DNA of 64,000 bases, from positions 98,621 to 162,620 of the forward strand of contig CBDCTQ010000042.1 of assembly GCA_965222105.1 (NCBI GenBank), in the 5' to 3' direction. Position numbers and translations under genes: made by a program. This DNA comes from CALGLS01 sp965222105 (GTDB lineage Bacteria; Bacteroidota; Bacteroidia; Chitinophagales; Saprospiraceae). Shown here in pieces: positions 27,293 to 36,267 of this stretch; position 1 is the stretch's first letter, and each line of letters begins with the position of its first letter. Under the pieces are notes generated by a model. It saw only the letters and a list, made by a program, of their open reading frames with translations, was not told where the DNA came from and ran no database searches.

Positions 27293-27373
27293 GCGGTTGT
27301 TGATAGAATTAAAAAATGGAAAAGATAAAAATACAGATTTTGAATCCAATAAACATGGCTTTCATAATAACAG

Positions 27374-27925
27374 CTACAAAGGAATGCTTTTTTGAATGGC
27401 ATTTTGCAAAAGCTGGTCGTAATCGGGCTGGTCGGATGACTTGCGGTGGATGTAACTGTCGATGATCTTACCCTTGTAGAGGCTGAAAATTCCGGGCATT
27501 TGCTTGGCATCACCCAAGTGCTGGGCCAATTCAAACTTATATCCTTTTTCCCGTAAGGAAAAACCGCGCATCCAGGTGCTTAGGCCGTAGAGCTGGGAGA
27601 AACGGCCTTTGGTCAGGCCAAAATGGGTATAATAAGTCAGGTTGGGGTCGGAGACGTGCGACACATTGTCGAGGTGGAACTTGTCGAGGTATTGGTCGGC
27701 GACGGCGTTTTTAGCCATGTGGACGCATACCAGCCGCACATTGCGGTCGCGGATACTTTCAAGTATTTCTGAAAGGTCGGACAAGGCCTCCTGGCAAAAG
27801 ATACAACCAAAATGCCTCAGGAAGACCACGAAGACGGGCTTGTGAAACGACATTTCATACACCGTTTCTCCTTTGTTGGTGGTCATTTGCGAAAGCAGGT
27901 CCTCTTGTAGGGCAGGTACAATCAT
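27374..27925 (-). CDS. Peroxiredoxin-like (AhpC/TSA, PRXL2 type) protein
   Basis: A 183-residue thioredoxin-fold protein of the AhpC-TSA_2 group. The redox motif is C41-I-F-C44 in LRHFGCIFCQEAL. The segment LVCVHMAKN and the late IIDSYIHRKSSDQPDY fit this group. Members reduce disulfides or peroxides in the cytosol; the exact partner is unknown. No signal peptide is seen. It sits 146 bp downstream of malate dehydrogenase on the same strand. Confidence 0.85.
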   Translation of the reverse strand: MIVPALQEDLLSQMTTNKGETVYEMSFHKPVFVVFLRHFGCIFCQEALSDLSEILESIRDRNVRLVCVHMAKNAVADQYLDKFHLDNVSHVSDPNLTYYTHFGLTKGRFSQLYGLSTWMRGFSLREKGYKFELAQHLGDAKQMPGIFSLYKGKIIDSYIHRKSSDQPDYDQLLQNAIQKSIPL

Positions 27926-28021
27926 GGCCGGTCGCTTTTTTGAACGGTATTCAATGGTAGTTCTTATTCAAAACAACAATTGTGGAACCGTAATAGTTGA
28001 CGATCCAGACCTAAACCTTCA

Positions 28022-28054
28022 AACCTTCCAAGTTTTTCAAATTCTGGAAGGGTT
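28022..28054 (-). terminator. Hairpin after malate dehydrogenase
   Basis: AACCTTCCA and TGGAAGGGTT pair around a 14-nt loop, 18 bp past the mdh stop codon. It has no clean T-run on the minus strand. It may be a small extragenic repeat that serves as a terminator. Confidence 0.4.
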
Positions 28055-28071
28055 AGAAGATGTCGAAGGTT

Positions 28072-29022
28072 TTAGCCGTCTTGTTTGGCCTTTTTCTTCA
28101 TCCTTTCGTAGGTCCTGATCACCTTTTTCACAGCGGTGGCCGATTTATGCAATGCCCTCAATTCCGATTTACTCAGCTTCAGTTCGAGCGTTTCGGTGAT
28201 GCCTTTTCGGCCCAGTTTGACAGGTACGCCCAGGAACATATCTTTCAATCCATACTGTCCGTTGAGATAGGCACAGCAGGGAAATATACGGTTTTCGTCT
28301 TTCAATATGGCCTCTACCATTTGCGCGGCAGCGGCACCGGGTGCATACCAGGCCGAGGTACCCATCAGTTTGACGAGTTCGCCACCACCCTTTTTGGTGC
28401 GTTCGACGATGGCTTTCAGGGCAGGTCGGTCGATCATTTCGGTAACGGGGATGCCTGCAACGGTAGTGTATCGGGGCAGGGGTACCATGGTGTCGCCGTG
28501 GCCACCCATGAGGACGGCCTGAATGTCTTTGGGCGATACTTTGAGTTCGGTAGCCAAAAAGGCGCGGTAGCGGGCCGTGTCGAGTATGCCGGCCATGCCG
28601 AACACGCGGCCGGGCCGGAGGCGGGATGCTTTGTGAGCGGCATAGGTCATCACATCCAGTGGGTTGGAAACGACGATGATGATCGGGTTTTTGGAGTATT
28701 GCACGATCGACTTAGTGACGCTCGTCACGATATTGGCGTTGGTCGAGATCAGGTCGTCGCGGCTCATACCGGGGCTGCGGGGTATGCCTGCGGTGATGAC
28801 GACGATGTCGGAATTTCGGGTGGCCGTATATCGGCTGGTACCACGGAGTTTAGTGCTGTAGTAGTCGATGGGTGCCTGTTGCCAGGTGTCGAGGGCTTTG
28901 CCTTTGGCCATGTTGCCTTTGAGGTCGAGTAATACGATTTCATTGACCAGGTCTTTGTGTGCCAATACATTGGCTACGGTAGCCCCGACATTTCCGGCTC
29001 CGACAACGGTTACTTTACTCAT
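28072..29022 (-). CDS. mdh: Malate dehydrogenase
   Basis: A 316-residue NAD-dependent malate dehydrogenase of the lactate-dehydrogenase-like type. The dinucleotide-binding loop is GAGNVGAT (residues 8-15) with D33 after it. Substrate-binding arginines R82 and R88 lie in GIPRSPGMSRDD. R152 and the catalytic D149 and H175 (GGHGDTM) are present. It interconverts malate and oxaloacetate in the TCA cycle. Its strand neighbours are unrelated. Together with the succinyl-CoA ligase beta subunit at 33.4 kb, it is one of two TCA genes in the window. Confidence 0.95.
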   Translation of the reverse strand: MSKVTVVGAGNVGATVANVLAHKDLVNEIVLLDLKGNMAKGKALDTWQQAPIDYYSTKLRGTSRYTATRNSDIVVITAGIPRSPGMSRDDLISTNANIVTSVTKSIVQYSKNPIIIVVSNPLDVMTYAAHKASRLRPGRVFGMAGILDTARYRAFLATELKVSPKDIQAVLMGGHGDTMVPLPRYTTVAGIPVTEMIDRPALKAIVERTKKGGGELVKLMGTSAWYAPGAAAAQMVEAILKDENRIFPCCAYLNGQYGLKDMFLGVPVKLGRKGITETLELKLSKSELRALHKSATAVKKVIRTYERMKKKAKQDG

Positions 29023-29430
29023 AATGATTCGCTTAAGTTTTGATGGTTGGATAAATGGCAGCTATCCCCAATTTGATCTCCACTTCTGTGAATGTTACGC
29101 TTTGCGGGAACAAACAACTTACAACAATCAATCGACAACACGCTACATTGAGAATTGCTGGATAATGGCCACAAAAGTACTTATTTGCCTGAATTAAAAG
29201 CTGCTTAGCTCAAAAAAAAATGCTTCGTAGTATATTTGTTCCGGTCACAATTGTCGTTTTGGATTTAGCAGCTTCGCTACATACTGCTTTGAATTGACTT
29301 GATACAGACACACCGAACGCTTCTTTTTTACTATCTTTACAGTCCCGATCCTAACAATCCCGGAAATAGCCTGGATTTTATTGGCTGTTCTTCCGTTTTT
29401 CATTTGCATTAAATAATATTCTGAACGATC
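29023..29430. other. Intergenic region between divergent mdh and protease genes
   Basis: This 408-bp gap has no supported gene. On the minus strand, TACTTTTG (29172-29179) matches a -7 box and would give mdh a leader of about 140 nt; no matching -33 box is seen. On the plus strand, TATCTTTA at 29332-29339 may serve the protease gene at 29431. The 11-mer TTTTTTGAGCT is also found on the minus strand around 29206-29216. Confidence 0.35.
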
Positions 29431-31044
29431 ATGAAAAAATTATCAACCTTATTCTTATTTGGGTGCCTGGTCTCCTTATTCTACGTACCTGCTTCCGCCC
29501 AATTGCTGCCTGCTGTTCATCAGGAAGTACAGGCGAGTCCCGACTTTCTGGGCTTCTGTGGCGTACGTGGCGAAAATGCAGCAAACATAAAAGCACGAAT
29601 GCTCCGCGACCGTGAAGAGTACGGCCACATGGCTTTTCAGCGAACAGGTGCCGTGACTTATGTGCCCGTTAGGATCCACCTGGTAGCCAATAGCAATGGA
29701 GAAGGGCGTATGTCGGAACCAAGAGCCCTCGACATGCTTTGCATCCTCAACAGAGAGTACGAGCCGTTTGAAATTCAGTTTTACCTCAAAAGTGAAGGAG
29801 GTGAAATGTTTAGTTATGTCGACAATACCGCTATTTATGAGCATACTGCCAATCAAAACATAATATGGGCACAGGCGACCAATCCTGCAATAGAAGTTGA
29901 CAATGCCATCAACATATTTGTAACCAAAAATGTAGGCCCTTCCGGCAGTAATGTATTGGCCTATTACATCGACGGTGGCAATTATCTTATCGATCACATT
30001 TACATCGACAAAGATGAGGTGTATGGTGAAAATGTGTTGCCCCATGAAGTTGGGCATTTTTTCAGCTTATCACACCCATTCTATGGCTGGGAAGATGAAC
30101 CCTGGAATGAAGCAGATCATGGTAACCCCGTTAATGGCGTCTGGGCTCCTAGTATAGGATTCCCACAACCAGTTCAAATTGAGAAAATGTCAGGTGCCAA
30201 TTGTTCCATCGCAGCTGACGGCATTTGCGATACACCACCGGATTATCTGTTTGGTTGGAGCTGGTCCGGATGCGCCAATTATACAGGGGGCTGTATGGAC
30301 CCCGACGGCGTTGTGGTCGACCCAATTGAGTCGAATACGATGAGTTACTTCTTTAGTTGTCCGGACTATCAATTTACGGACGATCAGATTGCGGCCATTC
30401 ATGCCAACTTAAATACACCCGCCCGCAATTACATCAATCCCGGTATTACACCTGCTAATCTTGACGAAATAGATCAAGTACCCCAATTGTTGGGACCCAT
30501 TGACGGAGAAGAAAGAGCCTATAATGGCGTTCATTTCACCTGGGAAGCAGTGCCGGGTGCCACCCATTATATTTTTGAAGTGGACAACTTCCCCAGTTTT
30601 TCTGTAAACAATTTGCGCAAAGTGGTTAGTACCAATGAGACTTTTATTGCCGGTTACTTCAATCCCAATACAACCTATTATTGGAAAGTGAGACCTTTTA
30701 ACGACTACCGTACTTGCACCAACTCCTCAACGGTCGCCAATTTTATGACCAATGACGAAGTATCCAGCGTCGATCAAATTGAGGGAGTTGATCAGCTCGA
30801 CCTATACCCTAACCCCGTCGATGACGACGCCATTTTATACCTCAATCTTACCACTTCAAAAGCTTTTGAGGCCAACGTGGAAGTGTATACCGTTACCGGC
30901 AAACAAGTGTATGTAGCTACCAACCAGTTCGCCAAAGGAAATTCCACCCTGGAGTTGCCGACTGCGGATCTGGCCACCGGACTCTACCTCGTTTCCATCA
31001 AAACGGATACCGGCGTGATGACCCGGCGCGTAGTGGTGAATTGA
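29431..31044 (+). CDS. M43-type zinc metalloprotease, T9SS type A
   Basis: A 537-residue secreted metalloprotease. A signal peptide of about 24 residues ends in ASA. The pappalysin-like catalytic domain carries the zinc motif HEVGHFFSLSH (H205, E206, H209, H215) and the Met-turn NTMSYFF. Conserved family landmarks include GANCSIAADGICDTPPDY. An Fn3-like domain follows (GVHFTWEAVPGATHYIFEVD, TTYYWKVRPFNDYRTC). The C terminus is a type A sorting domain (LDLYPNPVDDDAILYL). It should act on extracellular proteins or peptides. The next gene is a tandem paralog with a changed active site. A perfect hairpin terminator separates the two. Confidence 0.92.
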   Translation: MKKLSTLFLFGCLVSLFYVPASAQLLPAVHQEVQASPDFLGFCGVRGENAANIKARMLRDREEYGHMAFQRTGAVTYVPVRIHLVANSNGEGRMSEPRALDMLCILNREYEPFEIQFYLKSEGGEMFSYVDNTAIYEHTANQNIIWAQATNPAIEVDNAINIFVTKNVGPSGSNVLAYYIDGGNYLIDHIYIDKDEVYGENVLPHEVGHFFSLSHPFYGWEDEPWNEADHGNPVNGVWAPSIGFPQPVQIEKMSGANCSIAADGICDTPPDYLFGWSWSGCANYTGGCMDPDGVVVDPIESNTMSYFFSCPDYQFTDDQIAAIHANLNTPARNYINPGITPANLDEIDQVPQLLGPIDGEERAYNGVHFTWEAVPGATHYIFEVDNFPSFSVNNLRKVVSTNETFIAGYFNPNTTYYWKVRPFNDYRTCTNSSTVANFMTNDEVSSVDQIEGVDQLDLYPNPVDDDAILYLNLTTSKAFEANVEVYTVTGKQVYVATNQFAKGNSTLELPTADLATGLYLVSIKTDTGVMTRRVVVN

Positions 31045-31080
31045 TCTGACTTTCGTAAAAAAAACTAATTTCTGGAATAA

Positions 31081-31118
31081 CTGCCCGTGAGAAACGCGAT
31101 TTCTCATGGGCAGTTTTT
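31081..31118 (+). terminator. Rho-independent terminator between tandem proteases
   Basis: CTGCCCGTGAGAAA pairs with TTTCTCATGGGCAG over a 5-nt loop with one G-T pair, followed by TTTTT. This shows the two paralogs are separate transcripts, at least in part. Confidence 0.85.
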
Positions 31119-31152
31119 GTTTACTCATTTTCTAACAACAATAATACAACAC

Positions 31153-32685
31153 ATGAAAACATCATTACCTCTTTCTCTGATCGTCGGCATCTTGCTGCCT
31201 TATGTTATCTTCTCTCAACAGCCGAACGGCCAATGTGGCCTTCATCCGGCGGAAGCCGATCAGATCATAGAGCGCCTCATTCGTAATCGAAATGCCGGAT
31301 ACGATGTGGCCGCCGCGAGAACGACCACTACCTACCTGCCCGTAAAGATCCATCTCGTAGCCGACAACGAGGGCGAAGGCCGGATGTCGGAACAAAGAGC
31401 CCTGGATATGCTCTGTTTACTCAACCATGAATTCGAATCCTGGGACATTCAGTTTTACCTCCACGGAGGTTTCAGCTATCCCGATAACTCCGTGATACAC
31501 ACACATTCTGAACCCTTCGCAGCCGTTTGGCAACTGGCCAATGGCTATAAAGCGGAGGATGCCATCAATATTTTCGTTGCTTCTACAATCAATGAGATTG
31601 GTGTTTATGACGCTGTCTCTTACTACATCAATGGCGGAAATTTTGTCTTAGATATGATTTTTGTAGAAAAGAATTACGCTCTTTTTGAAAATATATTGCC
31701 TCATGCAATGGGGCATTTTTTAGGCCTTCCACATACCTTTCACGGATGGAAAATTCCCTGGGATGAACAATTGCATGGCAACCCCGTAGATTCGCTCAAC
31801 CCCTGGGGCTATGTCAATGAAACCATGTCGGGCTCAAACTGCATGGAAGCTGCTGATTTGATATGCGACACCCCTCCCGATTATATATTCGCGTTAAGTA
31901 TTGATGATCAATTGAATGACTGTGATTTTACCGAAGAAGTTTTCGATCCAGAAGGAACGCTCATCGAGCCTATGGAAAACAATATGATGAGCTATTTTTC
32001 TTATTGCCTTGATTATGTTTTTACGACCGGACAGGCGACGGTCATGCATGCCGATCTGCTTTCGCCCGAGCGCGACTACGTCAATCCCGGAATTACCCCT
32101 ACCCTGGAGGAGGTCGGTCTGGTGTCGGCTCTCATCAGTCCCATCAATGGCGTTGAAGTGCCCTACAATACCGTCACCTTTCAATGGTTGCCTGCATCAG
32201 GAGCCAGTCACTACCTTTTTGAATTGGACATTTTCCCCAATTTTGCTGGGAATCCCTTTAGCCAGATAGTTGAAACCAATGAAATTCAGGTCACCGGATA
32301 TTTTGAGCCATTTACAACGTATTTCTGGCGGGTGCGACCATTTAATGAGTATCGTACTTGTACTTTTTTTACAACCCAGGAAGCGGAGTTTTCCACCAAT
32401 GATCAGGTCACTGGAACCGGACAGTTAGCATCCGTCGATCACTGGTGCCTATATCCCAACCCCGTAAATGATCTGTTATATCTGAAGGTAGAAACTGCTC
32501 GCGATTTGGAGGTAGAGATGGCGTTGTATACCGTTACCGGAAAAAAGATCCGGCAGGAAACGCATTATTTCCCGAAAGGGACCACCTCATTGGAATGGCC
32601 GGTAGAAGAACTGCCTGATGGATTGTATTGGATTTCGATCAAATCGGGATCGGATAAGATCACCAAACGAATCTTGATTCGTTAA
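31153..32685 (+). CDS. M43-like pseudoprotease paralog, T9SS type A
   Basis: A 510-residue paralog of the preceding protease, with the same domain order: signal peptide (MKTSLPLSLIVGILL), catalytic-type domain, Fn3-like domain and type A sorting domain (WCLYPNPVNDLLYLKV). The zinc motif reads HAMGHFLGLPH: the zinc-binding histidines H184, H188 and H194 remain, but the catalytic Glu is Ala at residue 185 (codon GCA, 31705-31707). The Met-turn region NNMMSYFSYC and SGSNCMEAADLICDTPPDY are kept. It therefore should bind zinc but lack proteolysis. Possible roles are substrate or inhibitor binding, or regulation of its neighbour. The start at 31153 is chosen because the upstream in-frame ATG at 31087 lies inside the terminator. 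Confidence 0.9.
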   Translation: MKTSLPLSLIVGILLPYVIFSQQPNGQCGLHPAEADQIIERLIRNRNAGYDVAAARTTTTYLPVKIHLVADNEGEGRMSEQRALDMLCLLNHEFESWDIQFYLHGGFSYPDNSVIHTHSEPFAAVWQLANGYKAEDAINIFVASTINEIGVYDAVSYYINGGNFVLDMIFVEKNYALFENILPHAMGHFLGLPHTFHGWKIPWDEQLHGNPVDSLNPWGYVNETMSGSNCMEAADLICDTPPDYIFALSIDDQLNDCDFTEEVFDPEGTLIEPMENNMMSYFSYCLDYVFTTGQATVMHADLLSPERDYVNPGITPTLEEVGLVSALISPINGVEVPYNTVTFQWLPASGASHYLFELDIFPNFAGNPFSQIVETNEIQVTGYFEPFTTYFWRVRPFNEYRTCTFFTTQEAEFSTNDQVTGTGQLASVDHWCLYPNPVNDLLYLKVETARDLEVEMALYTVTGKKIRQETHYFPKGTTSLEWPVEELPDGLYWISIKSGSDKITKRILIR

Positions 32686-32725
32686 ACATTCTACTGCCCG
32701 CTTGCGCTAAATTAAGGGCCAATAC

Positions 32726-33253
32726 CTACCGCTTCGCTCGCCGCTTAAACGACCAGGTGATCCGAACCTCACAAACCGCTTCTCCCTCCGGATTCCGCCC
32801 TACAGAAGTCATCGTGATGGGGCAAGCCTCCCCGGTGTCCATTGCTTTGTGAACGGTATCGATCACTTCCTGACCCTGCGAGCAGGTAAATGTAATCGTA
32901 TTGTTGGCTTTTTTGAAAAATTCAGCCTCCTGCTTTACCACCAGCATGGAAATGTCTTTGCGATTTTGCATGGCGACCAACCCCAACACCCCCGTCGACA
33001 ACTCTCCCGCCCCGGCCAGGGCTGCAAAATAGATCGACCGGAAAGGATTTTGCGTCCGCCACCCATACGGAATACTCACCGACGCCTCCAAATGGGTTAG
33101 CGATACAATGCGCAGCCCCCACCACACCGGCGAGGGAAACCGCCCCATAAAATAAAACAACATTTTGAACCGGCTCCGCAAATTGCGTAACAGCCAAAGC
33201 GTTGTAGGAGAGGAGGGATCAAATGAATAAGCAGAAAGGGAAACAGCGGACAT
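32726..33253 (-). CDS. DUF4442 hotdog-fold protein (thioesterase-like)
   Basis: A 175-residue protein that matches the DUF4442 group of hotdog-fold, PaaI-thioesterase-like proteins: MGRFPSPVWWGLRIVSL at the start and SIYFAALAGAGELSTGVLGL in the core helix. It lacks a signal peptide. The biochemical role of the group is not established. The start at 33253 is supported by a -7 promoter box at 33271-33278, which lies inside the longer in-frame extension to 33289. It is divergent from sucC. Confidence 0.82.
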   Translation of the reverse strand: MSAVSLSAYSFDPSSPTTLWLLRNLRSRFKMLFYFMGRFPSPVWWGLRIVSLTHLEASVSIPYGWRTQNPFRSIYFAALAGAGELSTGVLGLVAMQNRKDISMLVVKQEAEFFKKANNTITFTCSQGQEVIDTVHKAMDTGEACPITMTSVGRNPEGEAVCEVRITWSFKRRAKR

Positions 33254-33270
33254 GATTCTGTATTTTTCGA

Positions 33271-33278
33271 CAAAGATA
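33271..33278 (-). promoter_or_regulatory. Candidate -7 box of DUF4442 gene
   Basis: On the minus strand this reads TATCTTTG, a perfect TAnnTTTG. It lies 18 nt before the ATG at 33253. No TTTG at the expected -33 distance. Confidence 0.45.
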
Positions 33279-33318
33279 CATTTTCCCAAAGGGAATTGTC
33301 ATAGAACCCCTTACCGCC

Positions 33319-33349
33319 TTTGAATTACTCAACAGAAATCGTAGCTTTG
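33319..33349 (+). promoter_or_regulatory. Bacteroidota promoter of sucC
   Basis: TTTG at 33319-33322, a 19-nt spacer and TAGCTTTG at 33342-33349 match the consensus exactly. Transcription should start near 33356, ahead of ATG 33373, so the in-frame TTG at 33361 is not needed. Confidence 0.7.
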
Positions 33350-33372
33350 CCGACTCAAAATTGAATATCAAA

Positions 33373-34590
33373 ATGAACCTTCACGAATATCAGGGCAAAC
33401 AACTCCTCGAACAATTTGGCGTAGCCACCCAAAAAGGCTACATCGCCACTTCAGTAGCAGAAGCGGTAGAAGCATTTGAAAAACTACAGGCCGAAACGGG
33501 TACCGAAATGGCCGTCGTCAAAGCTCAGATCCACGCCGGAGGGCGCGGTAAAGGCGGTGGCGTCAAGCTGGCCAAAAACATGGACGAACTCAAAGAACAC
33601 GCCGGCAACATCATCGGTATGATGCTCAAAACACCTCAAACCCCCGGCGGGCTTGAGGGGCCCGGCAAACTCGTCCGCAAAGTACTCATCGCCGAAGACT
33701 CCTACGCTCCTGACTTCGACGCTTGTAAAGAATACTACGTCTCCGTCCTCATGGACCGCGAACGCAAGTGCAACGTCATCATCTATTCTACCCAGGGAGG
33801 TATGGACATAGAAAAGGTTGCCGAAGAAACCCCCCACCTCGTCCACAAAGAATACATCGACCCCACCCTGGGGCTGCAGGGCTTTCAAATACGAAAAATC
33901 GCTTTCAACCTCGGATTGAGCGGACAAGCCTTCAAACAAATGACCAAATTCATCGCTTCCCTTTACAAAGCATTCGTCCAGTCGGATGCCTCCTTGTTTG
34001 AGATCAATCCCTGCCTTCATACCGGCGACGACCGCATACTGGCCGTTGACTGCAAGGTCAGCCTCGACGACAATGCTCTCTTCCGCCACTCCGACCTCGA
34101 AGCCATGCGCGATACCGACGAGGAAGACCCCGTAGAGGTCGAAGCCAAAAGCTATGGCCTAAACTACGTCAACCTCGACGGCAATGTGGGCTGTATGGTC
34201 AATGGTGCCGGATTGGCTATGGCCACTATGGACATCATTAAACTGTCGGGGGGAGAACCAGCCAACTTCCTCGACGTGGGCGGCACTGCTGACGCAGAAC
34301 GGGTTGAAAAAGCCTTCCGGATCATCCTACGAGACCCGAACGTCAAAGCCATTCTGATCAATATATTTGGTGGAATCGTGCGTTGCGATCGGGTGGCGCA
34401 GGGTGTGGTGGACGCCTATAAAAACATGGGCAATATCAAAGTACCCATCATCGTGCGACTACAAGGCACCAATGCCGACCTGGCCAAAAAGATCATCGAT
34501 GAATCAGGATTGGAAGTGCATTCGGCCATTCTTCTGCAAGAAGCAGCCGACCGGGTGGCTCAGGTATTGAAAGAGGCAGCGATTACTTAA
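33373..34590 (+). CDS. sucC: Succinate-CoA ligase (ADP-forming), beta subunit
   Basis: A 405-residue protein with the typical start MNLHEYQGKQLLEQFGV. The ATP-grasp domain spans about residues 1-230 (VVKAQIHAGGRGKGGGVKLA; LFEINPC). The ligase domain includes GNVGCMVNGAGLAMATMDII, FLDVGGTA and NIFGGIVRCD. It joins CoA and succinate with ADP or GDP phosphorylation in the TCA cycle. The alpha subunit gene sucD is not adjacent, as is usual in many Bacteroidota. It ends only 6 bp from the convergent lipoprotein gene. Confidence 0.96.
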   Translation: MNLHEYQGKQLLEQFGVATQKGYIATSVAEAVEAFEKLQAETGTEMAVVKAQIHAGGRGKGGGVKLAKNMDELKEHAGNIIGMMLKTPQTPGGLEGPGKLVRKVLIAEDSYAPDFDACKEYYVSVLMDRERKCNVIIYSTQGGMDIEKVAEETPHLVHKEYIDPTLGLQGFQIRKIAFNLGLSGQAFKQMTKFIASLYKAFVQSDASLFEINPCLHTGDDRILAVDCKVSLDDNALFRHSDLEAMRDTDEEDPVEVEAKSYGLNYVNLDGNVGCMVNGAGLAMATMDIIKLSGGEPANFLDVGGTADAERVEKAFRIILRDPNVKAILINIFGGIVRCDRVAQGVVDAYKNMGNIKVPIIVRLQGTNADLAKKIIDESGLEVHSAILLQEAADRVAQVLKEAAIT

Positions 34591-34596
34591 ACACAC

Positions 34597-35685
34597 TCAT
34601 TCCGGTACCACTTCTTCCGAATGGAACAACTGTTTTTGCGCGCTGATGTAGTAGCGGTCGTAGAAGTATTTGACGTTCCAGTACAGGGCGCCGTCGTCGT
34701 TAAAATCTTTATTGACCGACATCAATTCCGTTTCCAGTAGATCGGGTGTCAGTTTCCAGGCCGTGCCGAGGAAGTCCTGGCTGAAGACCGTTCCATTTTC
34801 CACTTCCACAAACTTTAATCCGCTTGCTTCGCCCATTGGGCTGAAGGTCTCCCCATTGTCGCTGGATACATAGAAGTCAAAATCGTTGAATCCGGTGACG
34901 TAGATGCGGCCTTCTGCCTGGAAGACGTCTTTTATCCAGGTGGTAAACGGTTGGGCGGCTGTGCCATTGTTGGGGTTGATGCGCCACATCCCGTATTCGG
35001 AGCAAAGGTAGAAGAAACCGTTGATGAATTTGACGTTGGACACCAGGCGGGTGTCGGCCACCAGGTCGATGTCGATCCGCCTGTTGACGCTAACGCTGTT
35101 GATGCGGTCTTTTTGGGCGTTGACGTTGATGTCCATCAAATAGAGGCTGTGGACGGTGTTGGCCGTACTTGTATTGTTGAGGGTGACGAGGAGGAACTGG
35201 GATTCATCTTCGTTGAAGGCGCCAGAAAAGCGGGCAAACTGTTCAAAGGATAGATTTTCGCCCGGATCGACGTCTTCCAGTTCGATCTTGTAAATTTCGT
35301 CGCGGGACGGATTTTTAACCAGGTGGACTTCCATCAGAGGTTTGGATACGACGCTGTCGCCAAATGGTGGATTGGGGATGAACACCTGCCCCCGCACCAG
35401 CCGCACAAAAGTATACTGACCGATAATGGGTCGACCGAAAAAGTAGAAGGGCAGGTCGATGGCCCGCCGTTCGACCACACTGCCATCAATCCCTACACGC
35501 ATAAATTCGTCGTCGGTGACCAGGTTGAGCTCATAGGGGCCGGCATACAGACTCCGGATGGGGGTCTCGGTTTCAAAATCGAGTGGATACCAAAGATCGG
35601 GTTTGGGGTCGGCCCGTTGGTAGTTGCAGGAAAAGAAGAAAACGCAGGTCAGCAGGACAAGGGCAGCTTTGGCAAATCGGATCAT
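34597..35685 (-). CDS. Lipoprotein of unknown function
   Basis: A 362-residue lipoprotein with signal and lipobox MIRFAKAALVLLTCVFFFSC. The mature chain is mostly beta, with repeated short segments such as FYLCSEYGMWRINPNNG and YVTGFNDFDFYVSSDNGETF, which suggest a propeller of the Asp-box or photosynthesis-repeat kind. No catalytic motif is visible. A -7-like box TATTTTTG on the minus strand (35746-35753) lies 60 bp upstream of the start. It converges on sucC with a 6-bp gap. Confidence 0.75.
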   Translation of the reverse strand: MIRFAKAALVLLTCVFFFSCNYQRADPKPDLWYPLDFETETPIRSLYAGPYELNLVTDDEFMRVGIDGSVVERRAIDLPFYFFGRPIIGQYTFVRLVRGQVFIPNPPFGDSVVSKPLMEVHLVKNPSRDEIYKIELEDVDPGENLSFEQFARFSGAFNEDESQFLLVTLNNTSTANTVHSLYLMDINVNAQKDRINSVSVNRRIDIDLVADTRLVSNVKFINGFFYLCSEYGMWRINPNNGTAAQPFTTWIKDVFQAEGRIYVTGFNDFDFYVSSDNGETFSPMGEASGLKFVEVENGTVFSQDFLGTAWKLTPDLLETELMSVNKDFNDDGALYWNVKYFYDRYYISAQKQLFHSEEVVPE

Positions 35686-36267
35686 AGTATGGTTGATTTA
35701 GGTGTTCTTAAATCAAGAATATGGTTGAGGCCACGATGGTTTGTACAAAAATAAGCAAAACACAACTGTAATTCACTTACTCAATGCAACATTTCATACC
35801 CTCAAAAAGGTAATTAATACATTCGTTCTGGTTTAATATTTGATCCCAACGGGCTTATTTTTGGAGGAAAAGAATGTCACCGGTTGGTCTTTTCTCCATT
35901 AAAATTCCGTGCCGGGATCGATATTCACCTTTCCTATGAATCCATCAGGTGTTTTGAGAGATTTTAGTTTGTAAAAAAACGCATGTATTTCACAAAGAAA
36001 ATCAGATTGGTAGGCGATATTTCCCGGTTGAACATCGTTTTCTCCCATTTCAAAATTAGGGCTATAGCTACAACGGGTAATTCAACACAATTTCGTAACT
36101 TAGTGGCGGGTTGCTATGCACTTACCCGAGTGTGTTGCGCAATGTCCGCAATAGAGCCAGTTACGACGGAGCCATTCCAACCAAAATGTACTGCTCGCCT
36201 TTATTGAGTATTCCAATACAAAAAGGAAAGGTAAACCACTTTTTTCAAACCAAAATTAAAGTGAGAA
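35686..36267. other. AT-rich intergenic region before giant PKD protease
   Basis: The 582-bp gap holds no gene I can support. A 74-codon open frame at 35983-36207 has no signal, family or promoter. TATTTTTG at 35856-35863 resembles a plus-strand -7 box, but is 400 nt from the next start. Long leaders or regulatory RNA are possible but unproven. Confidence 0.4.

Noticed and set aside
29206..29216. A fourth copy of the shared 23-nt element upstream of mdh
   Set aside because: Only the AT-rich 11-mer TTTTTTGAGCT matches, which can occur by chance in such sequence.
31087..31152. Upstream start for the pseudoprotease
   Set aside because: The ATG at 31087 lies in the stem of the terminator and would put 22 residues ahead of the signal peptide.
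35983..36207. A 74-codon open frame in the gap before the PKD protease
   Set aside because: No recognisable motif, promoter or ribosome site, and low-complexity content; not enough to call a gene.
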